NCBI RefSeq assembly: GCF_004340965.1
Contig: NZ_SLYA01000001.1
Coordinates: 372,001 to 436,000 of the forward strand
Reading direction: 5' to 3'
Length of the DNA: 64,000 nucleotides
Origin: Sphingomonas sp. PP-CE-1A-559
GTDB lineage: Bacteria > Pseudomonadota > Alphaproteobacteria > Sphingomonadales > Sphingomonadaceae
A program made the position numbers and the translations under genes. The notes below the pieces were generated by a model, which was not told where the DNA came from, searched no databases, and saw only the letters and a list, made by a program, of their open reading frames with translations. Within the stretch, counting starts at the first letter, position 1. Each line of letters starts with the position of its first letter. This document shows positions 19,041 through 28,685 of this stretch, piece after piece.

Positions 19041-19477
19041 GCATCTTCAGCAAGATCAAGTCCGCCATCTTCGGTGAGCACGGCCCGCTCGGCAGCGGCC
19101 ATTTCGGCACGCCCAAGGCTGCGCCCGCCCCGGTGCCCGCGCCGCAGACCACGACCGCCCAGCCCGCACCGACGCCCGCCGCCCCGACTCCGCAGGCCGC
19201 GCCTGCCGCGCCCGCCCAGGCCGTCGATGTCGAGGCCGTCCTCTCGGGCATCGCGTCGAAGAAGGGTTCCGACCTCAACTGGCGCACCTCGATCGTCGAC
19301 CTGATGAAGCTGCTCGACCTCGATTCGAGCCTCGACAACCGCAAGGAGCTTGCCACCGAGCTCGGCTATACCGGTGCGAAGGACGGCAGCGCGGAGATGA
19401 ACATGTGGCTGATCAAGGCCGTGATGCGCGAGCTTGAGAAGAACGGCGGCACCGTGCCCGCCAACCTCAAGGATTGA
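19037..19477 (+). CDS. DUF3597 domain protein
   Basis: 146 residues. The N-terminus SIFSKIKSAIFGEHGPLG is followed by an Ala/Pro-rich linker. The C-terminal DUF3597 region is DVEAVLSGIASKKGSDLNWRTSIVDLMKLLDLDSSLDNRKELATELGYTG. The fold resembles a LysM-associated/peptidoglycan-binding small helical domain, but the role is unknown. The ATG overlaps the previous gene's TGA by four bases. Confidence 0.85.
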   Translation: MSIFSKIKSAIFGEHGPLGSGHFGTPKAAPAPVPAPQTTTAQPAPTPAAPTPQAAPAAPAQAVDVEAVLSGIASKKGSDLNWRTSIVDLMKLLDLDSSLDNRKELATELGYTGAKDGSAEMNMWLIKAVMRELEKNGGTVPANLKD

Positions 19478-19554
19478 TGTAAGATAGGCGCCGGCAACCA
19501 AATGTCGGCGCCGATCATTACGCCTTCAGTATCAACCCACTGAAAGGACACGAA

Positions 19555-19968
19555 ATGCGCGTTGCGATGCTGGGCCTGTTGGCCGCCTCCACCATGGTCG
19601 CCGGTTGCGTTGGCGACGGGGGCAGCCGCTACGGCGTCGACCCGCGCTATCGTTCCTACGACTATAACCGCGTCGATCCCGCATACGGCGGCTACGATGC
19701 CGGTCGCTATTACCGCGACGATGCGCGGTATCGCGAGCGTCGCCTGTCGCGCAACGACCGCGTCTATCGTGGCAATGACGGCCGATATTATTGCCGCCGC
19801 AACGACGGCACCACCGGCCTGATCGTTGGCGGAGTCGCTGGCGGCGTGCTCGGCAACGTCATCGCCCCAGGCGGCTCGGGCCTGCTCGGTACCGTCCTCG
19901 GTGCGGCCGGCGGCGCGCTCGCAGGGCGTGCGGTAGATCGCTCCAGCAACGACACGCGCTGCCGTTAA
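19555..19968 (+). CDS. Glycine-zipper lipoprotein
   Basis: 137 residues. A lipoprotein signal peptide ends in MVAGC with the lipidated cysteine at about residue 18. A Tyr/Arg/Asp-rich region follows, then a glycine-zipper membrane hairpin (GLIVGGVAGGVLGNVIAPGG with GLLGTVLGAAGGALAGRAV). Similar glycine-zipper 2TM proteins (SlyB/Rick_17kDa-like) sit in the outer membrane. A good hairpin terminator follows. Confidence 0.8.
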   Translation: MRVAMLGLLAASTMVAGCVGDGGSRYGVDPRYRSYDYNRVDPAYGGYDAGRYYRDDARYRERRLSRNDRVYRGNDGRYYCRRNDGTTGLIVGGVAGGVLGNVIAPGGSGLLGTVLGAAGGALAGRAVDRSSNDTRCR

Positions 19969-19974
19969 ATCCCT

Positions 19975-20008
19975 CGACCGGCGTCGAAATATCGGCGCCG
20001 GTCGTTTT
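19975..20008 (+). terminator. Intrinsic terminator after the lipoprotein gene
   Basis: Stem CGACCGGCG / CGCCGGTCG with a 12-base loop, followed by TTTT. It lies 7 bp after the stop codon. Confidence 0.65.
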
Positions 20009-20246
20009 AAATCATCGTCGTGGATGGCGGGCCGCGCGAAAATAAAATCTGCGTAAATCGACGCAGTTCTTGACCCATTTTACCGGCAAGATTTGCAATT
20101 CGGGCGGTCTTGGCCCATATAGCGCTCAGCTACAGTCGCATATCGACGGTTCTTGGCGCTTTGCGGCACCTTTCTCCTTCTTTCCCTGCTCCGCGGCACG
20201 GGTCGCCCGAACGTCGGGTTACTCTCTACTAAGAAGGAGCCACTTC

Positions 20247-20459
20247 ATGGCTATCACCGGAACCGTCAAGTTTTTCAACGCCGACAAGGGCTATGGCTTC
20301 ATCGCGCCGGATGGCGGCGGCAACGATGCATTCGTGCACATCACCGCGGTTGAGCGCGCCGGCATGCCGACGCTGAACCAGAACCAGCGCGTCACCTACG
20401 AGCTCGAGCCCGACAAGCGTGGCAAGCAGTCGGCCGTGAACCTCCAGCCAGCCGATTGA
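20247..20459 (+). CDS. Cold-shock-domain protein (CspA family)
   Basis: A 70-residue OB-fold nucleic-acid-binding protein. RNP1 is KGYGFIAP and RNP2 is DAFVHI, both intact, in a normal-length CspA-type chain. The start has an AAGAAGGAG ribosome-binding site. About 240 bp lie between the preceding gene's terminator and the ATG, with a TTGACC at 20070, so the mRNA may have the long leader typical of cold-shock genes; the promoter is only inferred. Hairpins at about 20466-20484 and 20502-20530 follow the stop. Confidence 0.95.
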   Translation: MAITGTVKFFNADKGYGFIAPDGGGNDAFVHITAVERAGMPTLNQNQRVTYELEPDKRGKQSAVNLQPAD

Positions 20460-20501
20460 TCTCGCTGGCGGATTACGGTCCGCCAACCTGATCTCGGTTG
20501 C

Positions 20502-20530
20502 GATGCGGCGGCCATCATGGTCGCCGCATC
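20502..20530. other. Hairpin between the csp gene and the next gene
   Basis: GATGCGGCG and CGCCGCATC around an 11-base loop, without a T-run. It may be a weak terminator or an mRNA stabilising stem. Confidence 0.4.
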
Positions 20531-20564
20531 ACCCCTTTGAAATTTCCCGCAGGAGCGCACCAGC

Positions 20565-20795
20565 ATGGCCGATAATCCAGAATTTTACCGGGCCCGCGCT
20601 GATGAAGAGCGTCGCAATGGCGATGCCGCCCTCCTCGACAACGTCCGCGATCGCTGCCGCCGCGCCGAAAAGGCCTGGGACGACATGGCCTCACGCGCCG
20701 AACGCACCCAGATCCTCCGCGCCGCCCGCGAAGCCGCCCCTCCCGGCGGCGAACGCATGATGATCGGCACCCCGTCGATGGTCCCCGCCGAATAG
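20565..20795 (+). CDS. Small charged hypothetical protein
   Basis: 76 residues, mostly helical and charged (FYRARADEERRNGDAALLDNVRDRCRRAEKAWDDMASRAERTQ), with no signal or membrane segment. It has a GCAGGAG ribosome-binding site. I associate short proteins of this kind with sphingomonads, but know no function. Confidence 0.65.
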   Translation: MADNPEFYRARADEERRNGDAALLDNVRDRCRRAEKAWDDMASRAERTQILRAAREAAPPGGERMMIGTPSMVPAE

Positions 20796-20823
20796 GCCGG
20801 ATCTCCGAGGTTCGATTTGTTTG

Positions 20824-20862
20824 AAGAAAATCCAGATGCAGCGATGCACCCGGGTTTTTCTT
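20824..20862. repeat. Imperfect inverted repeat between convergent genes
   Basis: The arms AAGAAAATCCAGATGCA and ATGCACCCGGGTTTTTCTT can pair imperfectly, followed by CTTTGTGTCTTTGTG. It lies in a 146-bp gap between convergent genes and could act as a terminator or be a dispersed repeat. Confidence 0.35.
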
Positions 20863-20941
20863 TGTGTCTTTGTGCGAAACAACTTCTGAGGAACGTCAAC
20901 TCCGAGGCCGCTTACGCAGCACCGTGGAAGGTTGCCGCAAC

Positions 20942-21916
20942 TTACTTCAGTGGCTTACCCGAATCCTTCCACCGGTCGAGGATCTGCGACTCTGGCGGTA
21001 GCATGTCGGAAGCAGCCGGTATTGCGGGTGTCTGAGTAGCAGGCTTGGCCTGCGCAACAGTCGCTACCACCGTAGCCGGCACTGGGACGGAGACAGCTCC
21101 AGCCGTGGCAGCTGCGATCATCTGCGGTGTGGGCGGCGCAATCGGTTGCACTGACATATGTGGCCCAGGCACCGGTTCACCACCGGCGTAACGCTGGCTA
21201 AACGCGGCCGAAGTACCCCAATACCCCTTCCACCGATGAAAGAAATGCGCACCGACGACATCGGTCATCACCATGCTCCGGTTCCACGCAGGCGTCACAG
21301 CATAGGTATGATAGTGCGTCGCCAACCCAATCGGTGCGTAGACATAGCCGGCCAGCGCCATACCTGCCGCGCGCGCTGCGCGGACCCACGCCCCGCGCGC
21401 CGGCACCCGAGTCATCGCGCCGTCGCACGCGAAGCTAAACTGGCACCCTGCGTGTTCGGAGCCTTGGTAAACCACGCCGCACACCGTTCCCGGGAAGGCA
21501 GGATGCCGCGCACGATTGAGGACGACTTGCGCGACCGCCTGCTGGCCCACATCGGGTTCCGACGCCGCTTCGTAATAGATCGCCGCGGTGAGGCATTGCA
21601 GCGCGCGGTCGCGGTCCAGCGCCGATGCGCCTGCCATCGAGAAAGGCCGTGCGGGGACGATGCCCGCGTCGAGCGTCGCACCGGCCGGGATTGGCAAATC
21701 CGGGAGGTCGATGGTCCCCGTAACACCAGCCGCAGGAGCGGCGATCTCCTGCTCGGCCAGCGTAGCGGCGGGGGCCGTGACCTGTACCGGAGAGGCGACG
21801 CTGGCGCGGTCGTTCGCCGCGTTCCGGGCCGATATCGCCCGGAGTGCGGCGTGGGCAGAGATTCCGGCACCTATGATCAACAACGTGACGACCATCGCCG
21901 CCCAGATGCGTTTCAT
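20942..21916 (-). CDS. SleB-type cell wall hydrolase
   Basis: 324 residues from the start at KRIWAAMVVTLLIIG. A membrane anchor or signal (about 5-25) is followed by a disordered Ala-rich region, then a Hydrolase_2/SleB domain with ALQCLTAAIYYEAASEPDVGQQAVAQVVLNR (the Glu in YYEA is the family's catalytic glutamate), GVVYQGS, CQFSFACDG and ATHYHTYAVTPAW. The tail is Ala/Pro/Val-rich. It probably cleaves peptidoglycan in the envelope. A GTG start at 22045 would add 43 Arg-rich residues translated across a hairpin, which I consider less likely. Confidence 0.8.
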   Translation of the reverse strand: MKRIWAAMVVTLLIIGAGISAHAALRAISARNAANDRASVASPVQVTAPAATLAEQEIAAPAAGVTGTIDLPDLPIPAGATLDAGIVPARPFSMAGASALDRDRALQCLTAAIYYEAASEPDVGQQAVAQVVLNRARHPAFPGTVCGVVYQGSEHAGCQFSFACDGAMTRVPARGAWVRAARAAGMALAGYVYAPIGLATHYHTYAVTPAWNRSMVMTDVVGAHFFHRWKGYWGTSAAFSQRYAGGEPVPGPHMSVQPIAPPTPQMIAAATAGAVSVPVPATVVATVAQAKPATQTPAIPAASDMLPPESQILDRWKDSGKPLK

Positions 21917-22016
21917 CAACCGAACCGTCTGCAACCGAACGCGCAATCGCTTTCCTCGTACTTGCCTGTCGAGCCGGGCATAGCCGATTTGGCCGGACCG
22001 ATCGCGCACGGATTCA

Positions 22017-22039
22017 GTCCGTCCCACCGCGGGACGGAC
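22017..22039. other. Inverted repeat between M16 peptidase and SleB genes
   Basis: GTCCGTCCC and GGGACGGAC around a 5-base loop, just downstream of the M16 peptidase stop. It may end that transcript. There is no T-run. Confidence 0.45.
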
Positions 22040-22060
22040 GGTCACCGTAGCAGCAAGCGC

Positions 22061-24892
22061 TTACCGTAAGGTTGCGGTGTCGAGCTTGAGCGCGGCTTCG
22101 GGGATGACCTCGACGTTCGGATAGGCTTTGCGCAGCGGTTCGATGAACTGCTTGGCATCGCCGACCACGACGATGCTCGCTGCCTTCGGGTCGAGCAGCG
22201 CGACCGCCGCGGCTTGTACCGCCGCCGGATCGACGGCACCCACCGCGCCGGTGTAGCGCTGGAGTTCGCCGAGCGGCACGCCGTTCTGGACATAGGCGCC
22301 CAAAATCCCGGCAACCCCCGACGTCGTCTCGATCCCGCGCCCGAAATTGCCGACGAGTACGGCCTTGCGCGTGTCGAGTTCCGCGGCGGGCACGGGTGAC
22401 GCCCCCATCCGCGTCATCTCGGCAGCGATCAGCGTAACCACCTCGGCAGCGGTCGGGTTCTTGGTCTGCGTCCGCGCCGCGACCGTGCCCTGCGTCTTCC
22501 CCGCGTCGAGCCCGCTGCCCGCGCCGTACGCAAGCCCGCGCTTGATCCGAATTTCCTGGTTCAACCGCGACGAGAAGCCGCCGCCAAGGACGGTATTGCC
22601 AACTGCTAACGGATAATAGCGTGCATCCGACCGCGCGATCGCAGGACGTGCAACCACGACGCCCGCCTGACCCGCTTCCGGCATGTCGACGACGATGACA
22701 CGAGGTTTCGGGTACGTGACCTGCGGCGCGCTCGCGGTTGCCGTGCTGGTCGATTTCCAAGAACCGAACTGCGCCTCCGCCAAAGCCTTGGCACGCGCCG
22801 CGGTGACGTCGCCGACCATGATCAGCGTTGCCTGGCCCGGCTGGAAACTCCGCGCATACGCCGCCGTGATATCGGCGCGCGTGATCGCCTTCAACGACAG
22901 CGGCGTGCCCCCGTTAGGCGCACCATAGGGCGATGCCCCCAGCACCGCGCGATCCGCAACTAGACCTGCGACCTGCGCCGGATCCTTCAACGCCAGCGTC
23001 ACCGCGTCGACCTGCTGCGTTCGCGCGCGCTCGATCTCCTCGGGCGCAAACGCCGGGTTGATCGCGACATCCGCGAGGATCGCCATCGCCGGCGCGAGCT
23101 GGTCCGACTTCACCGTCACATCGACCGCTGCGCCATCGCTGCCAGCCGAGCTGCCGATCGACCCGCCGAGCCCCTCGACCGCGCGCGCGATCTGTGTCGC
23201 CGACCGCGTTTTCGTGCCCTTGGTGAGCAGGTCCGCCGACAGGCTGCTGACACCCGCACGATTTGCCGGATCGGTCGCTGCACCACCGGCGGTCACCAGA
23301 TACGCCGTGACGATCGGCAGGTCGTGCCGCTCCGCCGTCACCAGTCGCATGCCGTTCGCTAGACGCGTTTCGACCGGCTGAGGGATCGTCGGCGATACCG
23401 GTGCGCTCGGCGCAGGTGGCTGGACCCGCTGCCCTTCCGGCGCAGGCGTTACGATCTCGATATTCGCCGGCGCCTTCAGGTCGGCAACCTGCACCGTCGG
23501 CGCAACCGTGATCGTATCCGCGACACCGCCCGCAGGCTTGGCCGAAAGCGGCATGTACCGGATCGTCGCCGACTGGGTGTCGCCGAGGTATTTCCGCGCA
23601 ACCCGCTGGATATCCGCCGCCGTCACCCGCGCGATGGCCGCCAATTGCTTGTCAGCCGCCTGCGGGTCGCCGTCGACCAGCACCGCCGACGCCAGCGTGC
23701 TCGCCTTGCCCTCGGCAGTCTCGCGCGACTGGATCGACTGGGTCAGAATCTCGTTCTTCGCCTCCGCCAGTTCGGCGGTGGTCACCGGCGCATCGCGGAA
23801 CCGGGCGACCTCGCGCTTCAGTGCAGCCTCGCCCGCCTCGACTGTCTTGCCGCCCGCCAGGATCGCATAGACGACCATGTTGCCGGTCGCCTGCTTGGTA
23901 TCGAGGAACGCCTCGGCCGACTGCGCAAGCTGGTCACGGTACACGACGCTCTCGTACAGCCGCGAACTCTCGCCGGTCGCCAGCACCGCCTTCAGCACCG
24001 TCAACGCGGCGATATCCGCATCGCGGTCCGCCGGCACATGATAGCTGACCAGCACCGCAGGCAGCGGCGTGTTCGGCTCGTACACCGTGCGCGTCACGGC
24101 TTGGGTTCGCGCAGGCTCGGGCACCGTCACGCGCGGGATCGCTGCGCTCGGCTTCTTGATGCCTGCGAAATACTGGTCGACCCAGCCGTTCAACTGCGCC
24201 GGATCGAAGTTGCCCGACACGACTAGGATCGCGTTGTCCGGCCGATAATAGGTCGCATGGAACGCCCGGACGTCGTCGATCCCGGCGGCTTCCAGATTTT
24301 CCAGGCTGCCGATCGTCCCGCGGGCATAGGGGTGCGTCGTATAGGCAAGTGCCGGATAATAGAGCGAGAACAGCTTGCCGTACGGCCGCGATAGCGTGCT
24401 CTGGCGCAGTTCCTCCTTCACCACGTCGCGCTCAGAGCCGAAGCTCTTGGGCTCGACGACGAGGCTCGCCATCCGGTCGGCTTCCGCGAACAGCAGCCGC
24501 TGGAGGTGGTTCGCCGGGATCACCTCGTAATAATTGGTATAGTCGTCGTTGGTCGACGCATTGTTGTAGCCGCCGACATCCTCGGTCAGCCGGTCCATCT
24601 GCTCCGACACCAGGTTACGCGTCGACTTGAACATGAGGTGCTCGAACATGTGCGCGAACCCGGACTTGCCCTTGGGGTCGTCCTTCGAGCCGACGTCGTA
24701 CCAGACCTGCACCGACACGTTCGGCGTGCCGGTGTCGCGGATCGCATACACGCGCAGGCCATTCGGCAAGGTGCGTTCGGTATAGGCGATCGGCTTCACC
24801 GAAACCTGCGTCGGGGCAGGTGCGGTCTGCGCCCCCACCGCTACCGGGAAAGAAGCTGCGGTCAGCAGCAAAGCGGAGCGGAGGAGGCGCAT
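22061..24892 (-). CDS. Periplasmic M16 family zinc metallopeptidase (pitrilysin-like, two-domain)
   Basis: 943 residues. The signal peptide is RLLRSALLLTAASFPVAVGAQ. The first M16 unit has the inverted zinc motif HMFEH (about 79-83, in GFAHMFEHLMFKST) and the downstream glutamate region; the second unit (after about residue 510, TRLANGMRLV) lacks HxxEH, as is usual for the inactive half. It degrades peptides outside the cytoplasm. ATG 24892 is chosen because it begins the signal peptide; the longer frame runs into the neighbouring gene. Confidence 0.93.
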   Translation of the reverse strand: MRLLRSALLLTAASFPVAVGAQTAPAPTQVSVKPIAYTERTLPNGLRVYAIRDTGTPNVSVQVWYDVGSKDDPKGKSGFAHMFEHLMFKSTRNLVSEQMDRLTEDVGGYNNASTNDDYTNYYEVIPANHLQRLLFAEADRMASLVVEPKSFGSERDVVKEELRQSTLSRPYGKLFSLYYPALAYTTHPYARGTIGSLENLEAAGIDDVRAFHATYYRPDNAILVVSGNFDPAQLNGWVDQYFAGIKKPSAAIPRVTVPEPARTQAVTRTVYEPNTPLPAVLVSYHVPADRDADIAALTVLKAVLATGESSRLYESVVYRDQLAQSAEAFLDTKQATGNMVVYAILAGGKTVEAGEAALKREVARFRDAPVTTAELAEAKNEILTQSIQSRETAEGKASTLASAVLVDGDPQAADKQLAAIARVTAADIQRVARKYLGDTQSATIRYMPLSAKPAGGVADTITVAPTVQVADLKAPANIEIVTPAPEGQRVQPPAPSAPVSPTIPQPVETRLANGMRLVTAERHDLPIVTAYLVTAGGAATDPANRAGVSSLSADLLTKGTKTRSATQIARAVEGLGGSIGSSAGSDGAAVDVTVKSDQLAPAMAILADVAINPAFAPEEIERARTQQVDAVTLALKDPAQVAGLVADRAVLGASPYGAPNGGTPLSLKAITRADITAAYARSFQPGQATLIMVGDVTAARAKALAEAQFGSWKSTSTATASAPQVTYPKPRVIVVDMPEAGQAGVVVARPAIARSDARYYPLAVGNTVLGGGFSSRLNQEIRIKRGLAYGAGSGLDAGKTQGTVAARTQTKNPTAAEVVTLIAAEMTRMGASPVPAAELDTRKAVLVGNFGRGIETTSGVAGILGAYVQNGVPLGELQRYTGAVGAVDPAAVQAAAVALLDPKAASIVVVGDAKQFIEPLRKAYPNVEVIPEAALKLDTATLR

Positions 24893-24900
24893 GGAAATCC

Positions 24901-25098
24901 TTACTTGTTGCGGTTCGCGAACAGCACCGCGCCCGCGATCGCCGCCGAGCCGATGCCGACGCCCAGGCCGATCTTCGCGAGCGGCCAGCTTTTGGCCTTC
25001 TCCGCGGCGTTGTGCGCGGCGGCTTCGGCCTGCAGCTTCGCCTCCTTCGCGGCGGCGAGGATTTCGTTCGGGGTATCGCTGTCGATCTTGATGGTCAC
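24901..25098 (-). CDS. Small membrane protein
   Basis: 65 residues: an Ala/Lys/Glu-rich amphipathic helix ([24 protein letters not shown], about 13-36), then one membrane helix ([22 protein letters not shown]). Its start overlaps the tgt stop by four bases. Function unknown; it may be a tail-anchored accessory protein. Confidence 0.6.
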   Translation of the reverse strand: MTIKIDSDTPNEILAAAKEAKLQAEAAAHNAAEKAKSWPLAKIGLGVGIGSAAIAGAVLFANRNK

Positions 25099-26246
25099 TT
25101 GGGCTCTCCTTCACTCTTCCGGGCATACATCGCCCGGAAATCATTCGCGAACTGCGTCAGCGTGCCCGAGGCGATCGCCGCCCGCAGATCCGCCATCAGC
25201 GTTTCGTAGAACCAGATGTTATGCTCCGTCATCAGCATTGCGCCAAGCATTTCGCCCGACCGTACCAGATGATGCAGATACGCGCGGCCCCAGGTCGCGC
25301 AGACCGGGCAGGGGCAGGCGGGATCGAGTGGCCCCATATCCTCGGCGAACTTCGCGTTGCGGATGTTGATCGGGCCGGTTCGCGTGAAGGCCTGGCCGGT
25401 GCGCCCCGACCTGGTCGGCATTACGCAATCGAACATGTCGATCCCGCGCTCGACCGCACCGACGATGTCGTCGGGCTTGCCGACCCCCATCAGATAGCGC
25501 GGCTTGTCGACCGGCAACTGGTCCGGCGCGAAATCGAGGCAGCCGAACATCGCCTCCTGGCCTTCGCCGACCGCCAGCCCGCCGACCGCATACCCGTCGA
25601 AGCCGATATCGATCAGCGCATCCGCGGAAGACTTCCGGAAGCCCTCGTTCAGCGCGCCCTGCTGGATCCCGAAGATCGCATTGTTCTCGGCATGCTCTTC
25701 GCCTGCATCGAACGCGGCGCGCGACCGCTTCGCCCAGCGCATCGATCGCTCCATCGCCGCCGCTTGGACTTCCCGCGTGGACGTCGTCGGCACCAGTTCG
25801 TCGAACGCCATGACGATGTTCGAACCGAGCAGCCGCTGGATCTCGATCGACCGCTCGGGGCTCAGCAGATGCCGCGTGCCGTCGAGATGCGACTTGAACG
25901 ACACGCCCTCCTCGGACCGCTTGGTCAGGTCCGCGAGGCTCATTACCTGATAGCCGCCGGAGTCAGTCAGGATCGGCTTCGACCAGCCCGAGAACGCGTG
26001 CAGCCCACCAAGCCGCGCGACTCGCTCGGCGCCCGGCCGCAACATCAAATGATAGGTGTTGCCGAGGATGATGTCGGCACCCGCGCCGACCACGTCGGCG
26101 GGCTTCATCCCCTTGACGGTGGCGGCGGTGCCGACCGGCATGAACGCGGGTGTGCGGATGTCGCCGCGCTGCATCGCGATGACGCCCGTGCGCGCCTTGC
26201 CGTCGGTGGCGGAGATGGTGAAGTCGAAGCGGGGACGGGTGGTCAT
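25095..26246 (-). CDS. tgt: Queuine tRNA-ribosyltransferase
   Basis: A 383-residue TIM-barrel enzyme that exchanges guanine 34 for preQ1 in tRNAs with GUN anticodons. The N-terminus is [16 protein letters not shown]. The substrate pocket and catalytic Asp lie in [13 protein letters not shown], the nucleophile region in [14 protein letters not shown], and the zinc site in [17 protein letters not shown]. It is in the same operon as queA, the next step of queuosine synthesis, with an EF-hand gene between them. Confidence 0.97.
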   Translation of the reverse strand: MTTRPRFDFTISATDGKARTGVIAMQRGDIRTPAFMPVGTAATVKGMKPADVVGAGADIILGNTYHLMLRPGAERVARLGGLHAFSGWSKPILTDSGGYQVMSLADLTKRSEEGVSFKSHLDGTRHLLSPERSIEIQRLLGSNIVMAFDELVPTTSTREVQAAAMERSMRWAKRSRAAFDAGEEHAENNAIFGIQQGALNEGFRKSSADALIDIGFDGYAVGGLAVGEGQEAMFGCLDFAPDQLPVDKPRYLMGVGKPDDIVGAVERGIDMFDCVMPTRSGRTGQAFTRTGPINIRNAKFAEDMGPLDPACPCPVCATWGRAYLHHLVRSGEMLGAMLMTEHNIWFYETLMADLRAAIASGTLTQFANDFRAMYARKSEGEPK

Positions 26247-26247
26247 G

Positions 26248-26715
26248 TTACTTTTTCTTGCGAATGCCGTAGCGATCGCCGGCCGGCGCGCCGCGGATGG
26301 TGATGAGTTCGGCGCGGGTCAGCACGCCATCCTTGTCGCGGTCGAACCGCGCGAAGAACTGCGAGAACCGCGCCTGGAGTTCGACCAGCGTGATCCGGTT
26401 GTCGCCATCGCGATCGACCTCGAACGGGCTCGGCAATGCGTTGCGATCGCCGAGCCACGCCTGCGCCCAGTCGGCAAAGGCAATGTAGCCGATGGAGCCC
26501 GACGCGGCGCCTTCAGCCGTGGCGTAACTCCGCACGATGCCCGCGGTCAGTTCGGCCTGCGTCACGCGACCATCACCGTTCGCATCGCACGCGGCGATGA
26601 ACAGCGCGGCGGGCTCGGCGAATATCGTCGCGGGCGGTTGCGGCGTGCCAGCGGGCGGCGGCGCGGCAACTATGGCCTGGAGTAGAGCAAGAGCGAGCAG
26701 CATGCCGCCCGTCAT
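26248..26715 (-). CDS. Exported EF-hand protein
   Basis: 155 residues with a hydrophobic signal-like N-terminus ([21 protein letters not shown]). It has three EF-hand calcium-binding loops: [24 protein letters not shown] and [12 protein letters not shown], all with full ligand patterns. Its ATG overlaps the queA stop by four bases and its stop is 1 bp from tgt. It is embedded in the queuosine operon without an obvious link to the pathway. Confidence 0.85.
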   Translation of the reverse strand: MTGGMLLALALLQAIVAAPPPAGTPQPPATIFAEPAALFIAACDANGDGRVTQAELTAGIVRSYATAEGAASGSIGYIAFADWAQAWLGDRNALPSPFEVDRDGDNRITLVELQARFSQFFARFDRDKDGVLTRAELITIRGAPAGDRYGIRKKK

Positions 26716-27737
26716 GGCAGCAGAAGCGAGGCGTCGCCATAGCTGTAAAAGCGATACTTCCCGGCGATCGCATGCGCATACGCCGCCTGCATCCGCTCGC
26801 GCCCCATCAGCGCCGACACGAGCATGAACAACGTCGAGCGCGGCAGATGGAAATTGGTCATCAAGCCGTCGATCCCGCGGAACCGGTATCCCGGCGTGAT
26901 GAAGATCGCGGTGTCGCCGTCGAACGGGCGGATCACGTCGTCCTCGCCGGTCGCGCTCTCGATCAGCCGCAGCGACGTCGTCCCGACCGCGATCACGCGA
27001 CCATTGTTCGCGCGAACCGCATTAAGCCGATCGGCGGTGGCGGCGTCGATCCGGCCCCACTCGGCGTGCATCTTGTGCTCGGTCGTGTCGGTCGCCTTTA
27101 CGGGAAGGAACGTCCCTGCGCCGACATGCAGCGTCAGCGTCGCATGCTCGATCCCCGCCGCCTCGAGCGCCGCCATCAACCCTGGTGTGAAGTGCAGTGC
27201 CGCGGTCGGCGCTGCGACCGCACCCGGCTCGGACGCGAACATCGTCTGGTAATCGTCCGCATCGCGTTCGTCGGTCGGCCGCTTGCCGGCGATATACGGG
27301 GGCAGGGGCATGTGGCCCGCGCGCTCCAGCAACAACTCGACCGGCTCGTCGCCCGCGAAGACCAGCGCGTAGCTGCCGTCATCCTCGCGATCGACCGCCG
27401 CCGCGCTGACGCCGTTGCCGAACTCGATCACGTCGCCATCGCGCAGCCGCCGCGCGTTGCGAATGAACGCGCGCCACCGCCGCGGCCCCTCGCGCTTGTG
27501 CAGCGTCGCGCCGATCTTCGCATCGCCTCTTCGCCCGTCGAGCTGCGCGGGGATCACGCGCGTATCGTTGAACACGAGCATGTCGCCACGCCGCAGCAAC
27601 GACGGCAGGTCCACAACGCTCGCATCCCTGGTGGCGTCACCTTCGAGCACCAGCATCCGCGCAGCATCGCGCGGCGCCGCAGGGCGGAGCGCGATGTTGT
27701 CGGTCGGCAGGTCGAAGTCGAAAAGGTCGACGTTCAA
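26712..27737 (-). CDS. queA: S-adenosylmethionine:tRNA ribosyltransferase-isomerase
   Basis: A 341-residue enzyme that transfers the ribosyl part of SAM to preQ1-tRNA to form epoxyqueuosine. The N-terminus ([18 protein letters not shown]) and the conserved internal [19 protein letters not shown] and [16 protein letters not shown] are diagnostic. Length is normal. It is co-transcribed with tgt downstream and a cyclophilin gene 7 bp upstream. Confidence 0.97.
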   Translation of the reverse strand: MNVDLFDFDLPTDNIALRPAAPRDAARMLVLEGDATRDASVVDLPSLLRRGDMLVFNDTRVIPAQLDGRRGDAKIGATLHKREGPRRWRAFIRNARRLRDGDVIEFGNGVSAAAVDREDDGSYALVFAGDEPVELLLERAGHMPLPPYIAGKRPTDERDADDYQTMFASEPGAVAAPTAALHFTPGLMAALEAAGIEHATLTLHVGAGTFLPVKATDTTEHKMHAEWGRIDAATADRLNAVRANNGRVIAVGTTSLRLIESATGEDDVIRPFDGDTAIFITPGYRFRGIDGLMTNFHLPRSTLFMLVSALMGRERMQAAYAHAIAGKYRFYSYGDASLLLP

Positions 27738-27744
27738 CGTGGAA

Positions 27745-28473
27745 TCACTTCTTTGCAGGAGCCTTCTTTACCGGCGCCTTGCGAGCGGCCGGCGCGAGCT
27801 TTGGCTTGGCCGCGTTCGGCCCCGAAGCCGTGCCCGGCAACGTCACCGGTGCACCGAGCGCGGGGGCAGGCGGCCCAGCCATGTACGCCGGAGGATTGTC
27901 GGCCGCGATATACGCATGGACGATCCGCGACGGGTTCGCCGGCGGCTCGCCGCGCTCGATCGCGTCAACATACTGCATTCCGTCGAGCACGCGACCGAAC
28001 ACGGTATATTTCTTGTCGAGGCTCAGTCGCGGCTGGAAGACGATGAAGAACTGGCTGTTCGCGCTGTCCTCCTTGTCCGAGCGTGCCGCCGAGACGGCAC
28101 CACGAACATGCGGCAGGTAATTGAACTCCGCCTTCACGTCGGGGAGCGTCGAGCCACCGGTGCCGTCGCCCTTGGGATCGCCGCCCTGCGCCATGAAGCC
28201 ATCGATCACGCGGTGGAACGCGAGGCCGTCATAGAAATGCTGGCGGGTGAGCGTCTTGATCCGCTCGACCATCAGCGGCGCGACGTCCGGGCGCAGCCAG
28301 ATCGTCACGCGCCCGCCGGTCGACAGGTCGAGCAGCAGCAGGTTCTGCGTATCCGTGGTCAGGGGCGGGGTCGCGCGAACGGCAGGCGCCACGACTTCCT
28401 TCTTCTGCGCTGCACCAGCCGGTACCGTGACCAGGCACCCGAGCAACGCGAACATTCCGACGAAAAAGCGCAT
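27745..28473 (-). CDS. Peptidyl-prolyl cis-trans isomerase (cyclophilin type), exported
   Basis: 242 residues. The signal peptide is [20 protein letters not shown]. The cyclophilin domain has [28 protein letters not shown] (catalytic Arg in FHRV) and [28 protein letters not shown] basic Lys/Ala/Pro tail follows. It helps fold periplasmic proteins. An upstream in-frame start would translate the family G repeat, so ATG 28473 is used. Confidence 0.93.
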   Translation of the reverse strand: MRFFVGMFALLGCLVTVPAGAAQKKEVVAPAVRATPPLTTDTQNLLLLDLSTGGRVTIWLRPDVAPLMVERIKTLTRQHFYDGLAFHRVIDGFMAQGGDPKGDGTGGSTLPDVKAEFNYLPHVRGAVSAARSDKEDSANSQFFIVFQPRLSLDKKYTVFGRVLDGMQYVDAIERGEPPANPSRIVHAYIAADNPPAYMAGPPAPALGAPVTLPGTASGPNAAKPKLAPAARKAPVKKAPAKK

Positions 28474-28569
28474 CAAATTCCCACTCGAAAGAGGCCCGGC
28501 GCAACCAGGCTGCCGCCACTTAGAGCAAATCCCCGCTTGCGCCAATCTGAACGTGAGGGGGATCGCTGC

Positions 28570-28677
28570 TCCCCTCCCTGGAAGGGAGGGGCCGGGGGTG
28601 GGTAGGCCCGCTTGAGCCTCAAACGTTCGACCAAGCGGAACCTGACCCACCCCAACCCCTCCCTTCCAGGGAGGGGC
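28570..28677. repeat. Family G palindromic element between coaD and the cyclophilin gene
   Basis: Outer arms CCCCTCCCTGGAAGGGAGGG and its inverse, with GGGGTGGGT and GACCCACCCC just inside. It fills half of the 212-bp gap and may influence transcription between the two genes. Confidence 0.75.
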
Positions 28678-28685
28678 GAAGAAGG

